Shown one piece after another: positions 27,971-36,078 of a DNA stretch of 64,000 bases. The position numbers and the translations under genes were made by a program. How positions within the stretch are numbered: the stretch's first letter is position 1; every line of letters begins with the position of its first letter. The stretch comes from an uncultured Acidobacteriia bacterium (GTDB taxonomy: Bacteria; Acidobacteriota; Terriglobia; Bryobacterales; Bryobacteraceae). Where the stretch lies: assembly GCA_903828455.1 (NCBI GenBank), contig CAIKMJ010000062.1, positions 1 to 64,000 of the forward strand. Direction: 5' to 3'. The notes under the pieces are model-generated. The model worked only from the letters and a program-made list of their open reading frames with translations, made no database searches and had not been told where the DNA came from.

Positions 27971-28743
27971 CGCGCGAACAAGCCGTCGAGCCGGATGGAA
28001 TAGCCGACTCCCGCACTCACGCCAGGCGCGGCGTGAGATAAACCGCGGCCAACGTACAAATCGATCTGCTGCCGTTTTGTGATCAGGTACGCAGCGCCGA
28101 AATTCACGCTGTGTGCGGCCGCGCCCGCGCGCGGATATTCTCCCGCGTACGCCACATACGGATCGAAACGCGTGCCGAATCTCCGCCCCGCATACGCTTC
28201 GGCTCCGCCAAGGAAAGTGCGTCTGCCGTACTCTTTCGGCGCCGACCCTGCAAGCACCAGGGCGAAGCTCCACACGTCATCCGGCTCAATGCTCAGCGGC
28301 ACCACGAGGCCCGGCGTATAGCTGTGATCCGAGCGCGCCGCGGATCCTGACGGAAACGTGATCGTCGGATTGATACCCATCTGGAATGTGGCATCCGTCG
28401 GAAAAAGCTGCTGCTTAACGCCCAGCGTCACATCGCCGAATCCGGACGCGGGCTGATGGGCGCCGAGGCCGATGGAATAGTCCGGCACACCAACCTGCAC
28501 TTCGGTTCTGTTGCCCACGCCGAACCGCGCGCTGCTTTGGAACCCGTCCATCGTCCAGTTGCGGTACTGCTTTTCCCAGCCGATGCCGTTCTCCAGCTGC
28601 AGGCTGCCTTTGGGGACTGTGGTGCCGGAAGCCGACTCGCGGTCCGTCGCAATCTCGGCCTTTTCCGGATCCGCGATCTGCGACTGCGCCGGCAGCGCCA
28701 TAAAGAGCCACGCGGCGAGTGCCGCCTGTGCGGCGCGCGTCAC
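27967..28743 (-). CDS. Outer-membrane beta-barrel transporter-like protein (MetA_deg type)
   Basis: Exported protein of 258 residues with signal AALAAWLFMALPAQSQ. The mature part alternates polar and aromatic residues in beta strands (LQLENGIGWEKQYRNW, TEVQVGVPDYSIGL, GDVTLGVKQQLFP, PSVTF-like NPTITFPSG) and ends in a strand (SAGVGYSIRLDGLFAR), as in the phenol-degradation MetA-type barrels. It may be a porin for hydrophobic substrates. ATGA overlap links it to the upstream small membrane-protein gene. Confidence 0.8.
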   Translation of the reverse strand: MTRAAQAALAAWLFMALPAQSQIADPEKAEIATDRESASGTTVPKGSLQLENGIGWEKQYRNWTMDGFQSSARFGVGNRTEVQVGVPDYSIGLGAHQPASGFGDVTLGVKQQLFPTDATFQMGINPTITFPSGSAARSDHSYTPGLVVPLSIEPDDVWSFALVLAGSAPKEYGRRTFLGGAEAYAGRRFGTRFDPYVAYAGEYPRAGAAAHSVNFGAAYLITKRQQIDLYVGRGLSHAAPGVSAGVGYSIRLDGLFAR

Positions 28744-29204
28744 GGTTTCTGCTGAAACTGAATCTGCGCAATGACCAGCGTCGGCATCGCCTGATTCCAG
28801 GTGTTCGCAATGTCGTCAAACGGCAGCCGGAACGGTTTCGTTTGCCCCGGCGCAAGTGTGCCGTTGAACGCCCCCACAATCGGCACTCGTTCGCGTGTAA
28901 CCTCATTCCCGCTGTAGTCGCGGAAAACGCAGGTCACTTCCGCAAGACTCACCGTGCGATCGCCCTTATTGGTGATCTCGCCGAGGATCTCCACCACCCG
29001 CTGATTCACCATGCTTTCCGCTTCCTGCATGTGGACGTTGCCCAGCGCAAGATTGCCCAGATACGCCTTCGCCTCGGCGGTCAGCACCGGAGGCGGCGCC
29101 GGCGCCGGCTTCGGGCCGAACGTCAGCCACCCGAACCCGCCGAGAATCAGAATGCCGGCGAGACCGATCACGATGCTGGCGGGTGAAATCTTAACGTCCG
29201 GCAA
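28740..29204 (-). CDS. Small membrane-anchored protein, unknown
   Basis: The 154-residue product has one N-terminal membrane helix (SIVIGLAGILILGGFGWLTF), a Pro-rich linker, and an extracytoplasmic beta-rich domain (NQRVVEILGEITNKGDRTVS, VTCVFRDYSGNEVTRERVP, LAPGQTKPFRLPFDDI). The layout resembles FxLYD/DUF2393-type domains found in anchored proteins of unknown role. It overlaps TldE by 14 bp and the barrel gene by 4 bp, so it belongs to the same transcript. Confidence 0.78.
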   Translation of the reverse strand: MPDVKISPASIVIGLAGILILGGFGWLTFGPKPAPAPPPVLTAEAKAYLGNLALGNVHMQEAESMVNQRVVEILGEITNKGDRTVSLAEVTCVFRDYSGNEVTRERVPIVGAFNGTLAPGQTKPFRLPFDDIANTWNQAMPTLVIAQIQFQQKP

Positions 29205-30549
29205 CCGTCATCTCTCCAATCTTGATGGTCGGCGCCGACACCGAACCGCGGAACTCCAGATCGTTGCCGATCTCCGCAATGCCCGTCAGCATCTCCTGCA
29301 AAGTCCCCGCGATCGTCACTTCCGACACCGGGAATGCCAGTTCGCCGTCGCGAATCCAGATGCCCACCGCGCCGCGCGAATAATCGCCGGTCACCGTATT
29401 GACGCCGCTGCCGATGAGTTCCGTCACGTAAAAGCCGTTCTTCACGCCCCGAATAATCTCTTCGGGCGAACGCGTCCCGGCCTCCAGATAAAAATTGCCG
29501 TGTCCGATGCCCGCATTGCCCGTAATCCCGCGCGACGCATTGCCCGTGGTCTTCATTCCGAGCTTGCGCGCCGTGTAACTGTTGAGCAGATAATTCTTCA
29601 GTACGCCGTTCTCGATCACCGGCGTGCGCCGCGTGGGAACGCCTTCGTCGTCGAACGGCGACGTGCCGAACAGCCCCGGAATCGTGCCGTCGTCGATCAG
29701 AGTGAAGTTGTCCACCGCAATCTTTTCGCCCAGCTTTCCGGCGAGGAAAGACGCATCCCGGTAAATCGAGCGCCCGTCCACTGCCTCGAAAATATTGCCG
29801 AGCAGCGATCGCGCCATCCGCGGCTCGAAAACCACCGGGACCTTCTGCGTCTCGACCTTGATCGCGCCCAGACGCCGCAGCGAACGCTCCGCCGCCTTGC
29901 GGCCCACCGACTCCGCATCCTCCAGTTCGCTCCGGCGTCGCGCGAGGCTGAACCAGTAGTCGCGCTCCATCGCGCCGTCGAGTGTCGCAATCGGCACCGC
30001 CGTAATCGAACAGTACGACGAGCGGTACGCACCGAGAAACCCGCGCGAGTTGGCAAACACCCGCCCGCCCACGTTGGAGTCGAACGAACCGCCCTCGGAA
30101 TTGGTAATCCGCTTGTCCAGCGCGAGCGCGGCAGCTTCGGCCCGGCGCGCGGCGTCGATCTTTTCTTCCGTGGGAATCGAGGCCGTCTCGGCGTAGTAAA
30201 GCTGCAGGTCGCCTTTGAGCGAACCGAGCGCGTCGGCATCGGGAAGCCCGGCATGCGGATCTTCCGTCGTCAGCCCCGCCAGATCGATGGCGGACCGCAC
30301 CATCTGCCCGATGCCATCCGGCGTCAGGTCGCTCGTGTACGACGCTCCCATGCGCTTGCCGATCAGCACCCGCAGCCCCGCGCCGCGCGAGCCCGCTTCC
30401 TTCAGCGTATCCACCTCGCCCATCCGCACATTGACGCTGAATTCGTCACCCTCGGAAATGGTGCATTCTGCGTCGGTGGCGCCGGCGGCCAGCGCCTGAC
30501 GAATGGTTTCGGCCGCCAGTTCCGGCAGTTGGTCGAACGTCGCGCTCAC
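29191..30549 (-). CDS. pmbA: TldE/PmbA-type metalloprotease subunit
   Basis: Second subunit of the TldD/TldE heterodimeric protease, which in other bacteria matures microcin-type peptides and degrades the antitoxin CcdA. The 452-residue chain from GTG 30549 starts ATFDQLPELAAETIRQALAAGA and shows the PmbA blocks RMGEVDTLKEAGSRGAGLRV, KVPVVFEPRMARSLLG and NYLLNSYTARKLGMKTTGNA. The GTG overlaps the tldD stop (GTGA). The long upstream frame to 31113 was rejected, because that part is the antisense-free shadow of tldD with no protein-like features. TldE lacks the zinc motif of TldD, as expected. Confidence 0.92.
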   Translation of the reverse strand: MSATFDQLPELAAETIRQALAAGATDAECTISEGDEFSVNVRMGEVDTLKEAGSRGAGLRVLIGKRMGASYTSDLTPDGIGQMVRSAIDLAGLTTEDPHAGLPDADALGSLKGDLQLYYAETASIPTEEKIDAARRAEAAALALDKRITNSEGGSFDSNVGGRVFANSRGFLGAYRSSYCSITAVPIATLDGAMERDYWFSLARRRSELEDAESVGRKAAERSLRRLGAIKVETQKVPVVFEPRMARSLLGNIFEAVDGRSIYRDASFLAGKLGEKIAVDNFTLIDDGTIPGLFGTSPFDDEGVPTRRTPVIENGVLKNYLLNSYTARKLGMKTTGNASRGITGNAGIGHGNFYLEAGTRSPEEIIRGVKNGFYVTELIGSGVNTVTGDYSRGAVGIWIRDGELAFPVSEVTIAGTLQEMLTGIAEIGNDLEFRGSVSAPTIKIGEMTVAGR

Positions 30550-31976
30550 GCCGTGCCTCCCACCGTCATGCGGTCGATCCGCACGGTCGGAATCCCCACG
30601 CCCACCGGAACGCTCTGGCCTTCCTTGCCGCACACACCCACGCCTTCGTCCAGCTTCAGATCGTTGCCCACCATACTCACGAATTTCATCGCCTCGGGCC
30701 CGTTGCCGATCAGCGTGGCGTTGCGCACCGGCCGCGTCAGCCTGCCGTCCTCGATCAGATAGCTTTCCGATGCCGAAAATACAAAGTTGCCGCTCGTGAT
30801 ATCCACCTGCCCGCCGCCAAAGTTGGCACAGTACAGCCCGCGCGGCACCGACCGGATAATCTCTTCCGGATCGCTCTCCCCGGCCAGCATGAACGTATTG
30901 GTCATGCGCGGCATCGGGATATGTTCGTAGCTTTCGCGCCGCCCGTTGCCCGTCGCCGTCGCGCCGGTCACGCGGCTCGAAAGCTTGTCCTGCAAATAGC
31001 CGCGCAAAATGCCTTTTTCGATCAGCACGTTCGACTGTGTCTCGTTGCCTTCGTCGTCCACATTGAGCGAACCGCGGCGTCCGCCCAGCGTCCCGTCGTC
31101 GATCACCGTACACAAGGGGCTCGCCACCTGCTGCCCGATGCGCCCGGAGAACGCCGAAACGCCCTTCCGGTTGAAGTCCGCTTCAAGGCCGTGTCCAACC
31201 GCTTCATGGAGCAGCACGCCCGGCCAGCCCGGACCCAGCACCACCGTCTGCTCGCCGGCCGGCGCCTCCACGGCATCGAGCTGCACAATGGCCTGCCGCG
31301 CCGCCTCGCGGGCGAAGTGTTCCGGAGTGCGCTCGGTGCGGAAGAAATCGAGTTCGTACCGTCCGCCGCCGCCCGCGTGTCCCTGTTGCGGGATGCCGCC
31401 TGTCTCGCGGGCCAGTGCGAAAACGCTCATGCGGGCCAGCGGCTGCCGGTCGAAATTCAGCACGCCGTCGCTGGTGGCCACCAGCACCTGGCGGAGATTA
31501 TCCGCATACACCACCTGCACCTGAAAGATGCGCGGATCGTACGCGCGCGCGGCTTTATCGGCGCGCTGCGTCAGTTCCACACGCTCGCGGAAGGCCGTCT
31601 CGCTCGGCGCGGTCAGCACCGGATACAGGTTGCGCTTCGCGCCTTCATGCAGCGGAACTTTTCCCACCTTCGCCGGAGCCGAGGCGATCAGCGCCGCCAC
31701 CTGCGCCGCGTGCCTGATCTTTTCCGGACTCAGATCGTCCGAGTACGCGTAACCGGTTCGCTCGCCCGAAATCACGCGAACTCCGACGCCCAGCGAAACG
31801 CCCTGCGTAGCGCTCTTCACGATCGACTCATCGATTGAAATCGAGCTCGTCGCCAGATATTCAAAGTAGAGGTCCGCATAATCGCCACCCCTGTCGAGCG
31901 CCACCGAAAGATACCCTTCCAGATCGCGCGTGGTGATGCCGAATTTGGCGGCAAAAAAGGAGTCGGCAAAGCTCAT
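30546..31976 (-). CDS. tldD: Metalloprotease TldD
   Basis: Catalytic subunit of TldD/TldE, about 476 residues from ATG 31976 (a TTG four codons upstream is possible; GGAAG precedes the ATG). The zinc site HEAVGHGLEADF (HExxxH) is intact, and the conserved block NNFGGGQVD-like ANFGGGQVDITSGNF and the ending RIDRMTVGGTA match the family. No RiPP precursor is apparent next to it, so its target here is unknown. Overlaps tldE by GTGA. Confidence 0.95.
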   Translation of the reverse strand: MSFADSFFAAKFGITTRDLEGYLSVALDRGGDYADLYFEYLATSSISIDESIVKSATQGVSLGVGVRVISGERTGYAYSDDLSPEKIRHAAQVAALIASAPAKVGKVPLHEGAKRNLYPVLTAPSETAFRERVELTQRADKAARAYDPRIFQVQVVYADNLRQVLVATSDGVLNFDRQPLARMSVFALARETGGIPQQGHAGGGGRYELDFFRTERTPEHFAREAARQAIVQLDAVEAPAGEQTVVLGPGWPGVLLHEAVGHGLEADFNRKGVSAFSGRIGQQVASPLCTVIDDGTLGGRRGSLNVDDEGNETQSNVLIEKGILRGYLQDKLSSRVTGATATGNGRRESYEHIPMPRMTNTFMLAGESDPEEIIRSVPRGLYCANFGGGQVDITSGNFVFSASESYLIEDGRLTRPVRNATLIGNGPEAMKFVSMVGNDLKLDEGVGVCGKEGQSVPVGVGIPTVRIDRMTVGGTA

Positions 31977-32051
31977 AATCACTTCCAATCTAGCAAGTTA
32001 GATGGGATACAGGGGAAACAGATCCGAAGCAAAGCAGCGAAAAACGGGCCT

Positions 32052-33239
32052 TCAGTAGCGGTTCAGTTCGGCAATCAGCGCAGCCAGCCCTTTTTTCGCG
32101 TAGATGTCGGCCAGCCGCTGCTCCTCTGGCGACGGCGCCATAATCCGCAGCAGCGGTGAGGAATTGATCTCCTGCCGCGACGGCACCCATACGTGACCAT
32201 CGGCGAACTCCACCTGACTGACGAAGCCCGTCATGCCTTCGATCTCCACCGGCCGCCCGGTGCGCGAAAACTTCAGCGCCGTATCCTGCAGCAGCTTCGC
32301 GTGTTGCCCCGCCGGCAGCACCATTGCCGATTCCGACGCCGGCACCGAACCCGCCAGATACTCGTGTCCCTGCTTGTCCCGCACCAGCCAGCCGATCTCC
32401 ACATACCGCACCGGCTTGCCCGACTGGTTCACAATCTCGATCTGCGGCGAGCGCGCCTCATTGCCCGAAATCGCCGCCCAGCCCTCCACCGGCTGCACCG
32501 GCGCACCCGGCAGATTCAGGAACGCGAACTGCGCCACGTGATCGGGAATCGCCGCCGCGGCCGCGCCCGTTGAGCGTCCGTTGCGGCTCAGCGAAACGTC
32601 CAGCTGCGGACGATCGTTGCGCCCCATGCTCGCCAGCATCTCTTCACGCAGCCCGCGTTCCCCGCGAGCCTGCAGCGCCTGCTTATAGTAGGCCCGGTCG
32701 CGCTGTGCCTCGGTCTCCCAGAAGGTCAGCGCGCGCTGCGAATTCAGCTTATTCGGACCGAAAAAGCTCAGATCGTCAAACAACACGCCGTCGAGCTGCA
32801 CCCGCACCAGCGGACCCGCCGTCTGCTGCACCGGCCGCACCAGCCGGATATCGACCGGCACCGTAAACGTCTGCCCCGGCGGCACGTCGATCGAAGGCCG
32901 CGCCACCGACCCCTTGCCGCCCGGCGCGAACTCCTGCGCGGTGATCAGCAGCGTCACCCCGCGCACGTGCCGCGTCCCGCCGTTGCGCAGCGTCAGGCCC
33001 ATGTGCAGATCCAGCACCAGCGCTCCGCCGCGCGAAGTCGCCCGCGATTCCCCCATGCTGCTCGAAAGCAGCGTCAGCGGCGAATCGGCCGGCAGATCGA
33101 TCTTGACCGAACTCGCCTGATCCAGCGCCGTCTCCTGAGCCGCCAGCGCGCACGCCAGCACCAGGCCCGTCGCGCCGATCCGCAGCAGCGAATCGAGGCC
33201 GGAGCGCTTTTTCGCGCGGGAGCTATTGCAGGTAGACAT
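32052..33239 (-). CDS. Exported protein, unknown
   Basis: About 395 residues from ATG 33239, which overlaps the anti-sigma stop by 17 bp. The N-terminus is Ser/Lys/Arg-rich and then hydrophobic (LLRIGATGLVLACALAAQE), likely a signal or anchor. The body is beta-rich: ALVLDLHMGLTLRNGGTRH, VSLLITAQ-like GVTLLITAQEFAPGGKG, IDVPPGQTFTVPVDIRLV and a second similar region with VRYVEIGWLVRDKQGHEYL. This looks like Ig-like or FxLYD-type domains. I recognise no named family. Gene order after an ECF sigma/anti-sigma pair suggests it belongs to that regulon. Confidence 0.75.
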   Translation of the reverse strand: MSTCNSSRAKKRSGLDSLLRIGATGLVLACALAAQETALDQASSVKIDLPADSPLTLLSSSMGESRATSRGGALVLDLHMGLTLRNGGTRHVRGVTLLITAQEFAPGGKGSVARPSIDVPPGQTFTVPVDIRLVRPVQQTAGPLVRVQLDGVLFDDLSFFGPNKLNSQRALTFWETEAQRDRAYYKQALQARGERGLREEMLASMGRNDRPQLDVSLSRNGRSTGAAAAAIPDHVAQFAFLNLPGAPVQPVEGWAAISGNEARSPQIEIVNQSGKPVRYVEIGWLVRDKQGHEYLAGSVPASESAMVLPAGQHAKLLQDTALKFSRTGRPVEIEGMTGFVSQVEFADGHVWVPSRQEINSSPLLRIMAPSPEEQRLADIYAKKGLAALIAELNRY

Positions 33240-33915
33240 TGTTGATCGTGACCGTTCCGGCCTCGCCATCCACATAGCGCGCGCGAATCTCGCCTTCCGC
33301 GCTCACCGTCTGGTGCGCAATCGCGCCCTGATGGCTCAGCAGCATCAGACTGCCGCCGCCTGAGCGCAGTTCCAGGCCCGTGTTGCTCGATTCCAGCACC
33401 GCATCTTCGCCAGCCGCCACGCCGCCAGCCGCCACGCCGACAGCCGCCACGCCGACAGCCGACCCGCCTGCAGCCGGCAGATTCCGCGCCGCCATCTGCG
33501 CCCGATTTTGCGACACCCCGAAAATCCCATCCACCGAGCGGCGCAAAAAGTACCCCGCGCACGCCACCACCAGCAGACACGCCACCGCCATCGCCAGCCG
33601 CGGACCCGCAGTCAGCGGCTTCCATGCCGGCCAGTTCCAGGACCGGCCCGCACGCGCCTCGCGCACACACTCGCCGGCCTCAAATCCCACGTGGATATTG
33701 GCCCGCATCTCGGCTTCGAGGCTGCTCCAGTTCACGCCCGGCAATTCGTCCGCCGCCACCAGCTCCGCCCGCAGATCGCGATACTCCGCCAGCTTCGCCT
33801 GACATTCGGAACACCGATCCACATGCCGGCCCAGCGTGAAACGGCGCCAGCGTCCGGTGTCGCCGCCGGCCAGCAGCGCAAGGTCTTTTTCGGATGGGTG
33901 TTCGGACCGGTGCAT
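33223..33915 (-). CDS. Anti-sigma factor with zinc-finger domain
   Basis: Membrane anti-sigma factor of 230 residues. The N-terminal cytoplasmic zinc motif is HVDRCSEC (His-x3-Cys-x2-Cys) with an upstream His, as in ZAS domains that hold an ECF sigma factor. A single membrane helix follows (LAMAVACLLVVACAGYFL), then an extracytoplasmic part. The linker contains repeated GVAAV units from a 15-bp tandem repeat (33416-33460, with degenerate flanking units). It starts one base after the stop of the sigma gene, fully consistent with a sigma/anti-sigma operon. Confidence 0.88.
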   Translation of the reverse strand: MHRSEHPSEKDLALLAGGDTGRWRRFTLGRHVDRCSECQAKLAEYRDLRAELVAADELPGVNWSSLEAEMRANIHVGFEAGECVREARAGRSWNWPAWKPLTAGPRLAMAVACLLVVACAGYFLRRSVDGIFGVSQNRAQMAARNLPAAGGSAVGVAAVGVAAGGVAAGEDAVLESSNTGLELRSGGGSLMLLSHQGAIAHQTVSAEGEIRARYVDGEAGTVTINNVYLQ

Positions 33916-34536
33916 TTACAGGCTCCTCCTTTCGGCGAATTTCTTCAGCTTGGTCCGGGCATTGGCAATGTGCGACCGCACCGTCGCTTTGGAGCAATCG
34001 AGCCGCCGTGCCACTTCTTCCGCCGGCAGATCTTCCACGTCACGCAGCACCAGCGCCGCGCGCTCGCGGGGCGTCAGCCGTTCGAGGCCCGCCGCAAGCC
34101 AGTTTCGCTGTTCGGTCCGCAGTACGGCCTGCTCCGGCGAATCGAGCCCCACATCCGGCGAATCCGCAATCTCGCACATGGTGACCCGGTTGTGCCGCCG
34201 CAGAAAATCGAGCGCCGTGTTCGTCGCAATCCGCGACATCCAGTGCGCCGACTTCAGTTCGTCTTTCAGCTGATCCTGCCGCTGCAGCGCTTTGATGAAC
34301 GCTTCCTGCGTCAGATCCTGCGCGTCGTGAACGTTGCCGACCATGCGGTAGATCTGCAGGAAAATCCGCCGCAGATTCTCCGCCACGAAGCGCTCGCGAA
34401 GCTCGGCCCCGACGCCCTGCACTTCCGGCAGCGCTGCAATATCCACCGGCACGCGGTTTTCGCGCGCCCGGCCGCGATCTTCCCGCCCGGCGTCGTGCTC
34501 GTCGTTCATGCGATCCTGCAGCGCGAACCTCAGCAT
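33916..34536 (-). CDS. RNA polymerase ECF sigma factor
   Basis: Extracytoplasmic-function sigma factor of about 206 residues. Region 2 is NLRRIFLQIYRMVGNVHDAQ then DLTQEAFIKAL, and region 4 is ERLTPRERAALVLRDVEDLP, AEEVARRLDCSKATVRSHIANARTKL. The 270-residue frame from 34728 was shortened because its first 60 residues look non-coding and overlap the thiolase gene; ATG 34536 or ATG 34509 (AGGA upstream) are both plausible. The directly following gene encodes its zinc-finger anti-sigma partner. A TATACT-containing hairpin lies at about 34599-34614 upstream. Confidence 0.88.
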   Translation of the reverse strand: MLRFALQDRMNDEHDAGREDRGRARENRVPVDIAALPEVQGVGAELRERFVAENLRRIFLQIYRMVGNVHDAQDLTQEAFIKALQRQDQLKDELKSAHWMSRIATNTALDFLRRHNRVTMCEIADSPDVGLDSPEQAVLRTEQRNWLAAGLERLTPRERAALVLRDVEDLPAEEVARRLDCSKATVRSHIANARTKLKKFAERRSL

Positions 34537-34691
34537 CTCTTCTCTTGAGGTATGACGATCAAAAACCCCGCGCGTGGAAGAGAATCTTGCGTCCGCTATA
34601 TTCAAGTATAGAGAACTGGCGGGATGGTGATTCCTGCCTGCTCCGGATCCGGCACCGGCCGGAATAAACAAAGCCAAAAAGGGAACTAAAC

Positions 34692-35852
34692 ATGCGACGA
34701 GTAGCTGTGGCCGGGGTGGGCAAAACACCCTTTGGGGCCTTTGCCGACAAGGACATACGGACCCTGGCCGTGGAAGCGGGCCAAAAAGCCTTCCACAACG
34801 CCAAAACCGGCCCGGAGGCCATGCAGGCCTTCTATCTGGGCAACTTCGCCGGACCCCAGTTCACCGGCCAGAACCACCTCGCGCCGTTTATTTCCACCGC
34901 GCTGGGCATGCAGGGCATCCCGTCCACCCGTTGTGAAGCCGCCTGCGCGTCGAGCGGCGCGGCCTTCTTCCAGGCCTGGATGTCGATCGCCAGCGGCGTT
35001 TACGACGTCGTCATGGTGGTCGGCGTAGAGAAAATGACCAGCCAGCAGACCGCGCGCGTCACCGAAATCCTCGGCGGCGCCGGCGACGGCCCCGGCGAAA
35101 TCCGCGTCGGCTCCACCTTCCCCTCCCTGTTTGCCATGATCGCCCGCCGGCACATGTACGACTTCGGCACGCTGCCCGAACATCTCGCCTCCGTCGCAGT
35201 CAAGAATCACGAAAACGGCTTCCTCAATCCGGACGCCCAGCTCCGCAAGATCATCACCCTCGAACAGGCCGTCAAAGGCCGTCCCGTGGCCGACCCGCTC
35301 AACCTCTACGACTGCTCACTGGTCAGCGACGGCGCCGCCGCCGTCATCCTGTGCGCCGAAGATCGCGTGAAGGAATTCACCGATAAGCCGGTGAAGGTGC
35401 TCGGCGTGGCGCAGGCCTCCGATTACGTGGGCCTCGAACAGAAGCGCGACATCACCACCTTCGACGCCGTCCGCGCCGCTGCGCAGCAGGCGTACAAGAT
35501 GGCCGGTCTCGGGCCCCGCCAGATTGAATTCGCCGAACTGCACGACTGCTTCACCATCGCCGAAATCATCGCCATGGAAGACCTCGGCTTTGTGGAGCGC
35601 GGCCGCGGCGGCTTCTTCAGCTTTGAAGGCAACACGCGCCGCGTCGGCTCCATGCCGATCAATGCCAGCGGCGGCCTGAAGTCCAAAGGCCACCCCGTGG
35701 GCGCAACCGGCGTCGCGCAGGTTGTGGACGTCGTCCAGCAGCTTCGCGGAGAAGCCGGCGAGCGCCAGCTGGAACGCCATTCCATCGGCCTGACGCAGAA
35801 TCTCGGCGGCACTGGCGCCACCTGCGTGGTCAGCATCCTGGGGGCCAACTAA
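34692..35852 (+). CDS. Thiolase family protein (acetoacetyl-CoA/SCP-x type)
   Basis: Cytoplasmic thiolase-fold protein of 386 residues. The nucleophile Cys is in RCEAACASSG, and the C-terminal active-site segments are ELHDCFTIAE and GLKSKGHPVGATG with His and the oxyanion loop. The pattern is that of thiolases paired with DUF35/OB-fold proteins, as in archaeal and acidobacterial acetoacetyl-CoA or SCP-x thiolases. It is directly followed by an OB-fold gene (next base after the stop codon). Purine-rich AAAGGGAA precedes the ATG. It may cleave or form 3-oxoacyl-CoA and could supply the CoA-transferase encoded 2.5 kb downstream. Confidence 0.92.
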   Translation: MRRVAVAGVGKTPFGAFADKDIRTLAVEAGQKAFHNAKTGPEAMQAFYLGNFAGPQFTGQNHLAPFISTALGMQGIPSTRCEAACASSGAAFFQAWMSIASGVYDVVMVVGVEKMTSQQTARVTEILGGAGDGPGEIRVGSTFPSLFAMIARRHMYDFGTLPEHLASVAVKNHENGFLNPDAQLRKIITLEQAVKGRPVADPLNLYDCSLVSDGAAAVILCAEDRVKEFTDKPVKVLGVAQASDYVGLEQKRDITTFDAVRAAAQQAYKMAGLGPRQIEFAELHDCFTIAEIIAMEDLGFVERGRGGFFSFEGNTRRVGSMPINASGGLKSKGHPVGATGVAQVVDVVQQLRGEAGERQLERHSIGLTQNLGGTGATCVVSILGAN

Positions 35853-36059
35853 ATGAGAACCGGAACCGTTTACACCGAAACCGTCATCCACTCCGCGCCG
35901 GAGAAGTTTGTCTCCGAAGTGCCCTATCAGGTTGCGATCGTTTCGCTCGATGAAGGCGGCCGCGTAACCGCCCGCATCGACGGCGAACGCGTCGCAATCG
36001 GCGACAAGCTCGTCGAAACCGAAGGCCGCGACGGCATGCACGTCTTCCGCAAGGCCTGA
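35853..36059 (+). CDS. OB-fold (DUF35) partner protein
   Basis: A 68-residue protein with an OB-fold: APEKFVSEVPYQVAIVSLD, GGRVTARIDGERVAIGDKLVE. DUF35 partners usually carry an N-terminal rubredoxin-like zinc ribbon before the OB-fold; here no Cys residues are present, so the ribbon is missing. In archaea DUF35 proteins bridge thiolase and HMG-CoA synthase. The gene starts directly after the thiolase stop codon, which supports complex formation with it. Confidence 0.8.
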   Translation: MRTGTVYTETVIHSAPEKFVSEVPYQVAIVSLDEGGRVTARIDGERVAIGDKLVETEGRDGMHVFRKA

Positions 36060-36078
36060 TCCACCGCTCCCCGCGGTC

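Noticed and set aside
30550-31113. 5' extension of the tldE frame
   Set aside because: It overlaps tldD in another frame and lacks family similarity; the GTG at 30549 fits the overlap.
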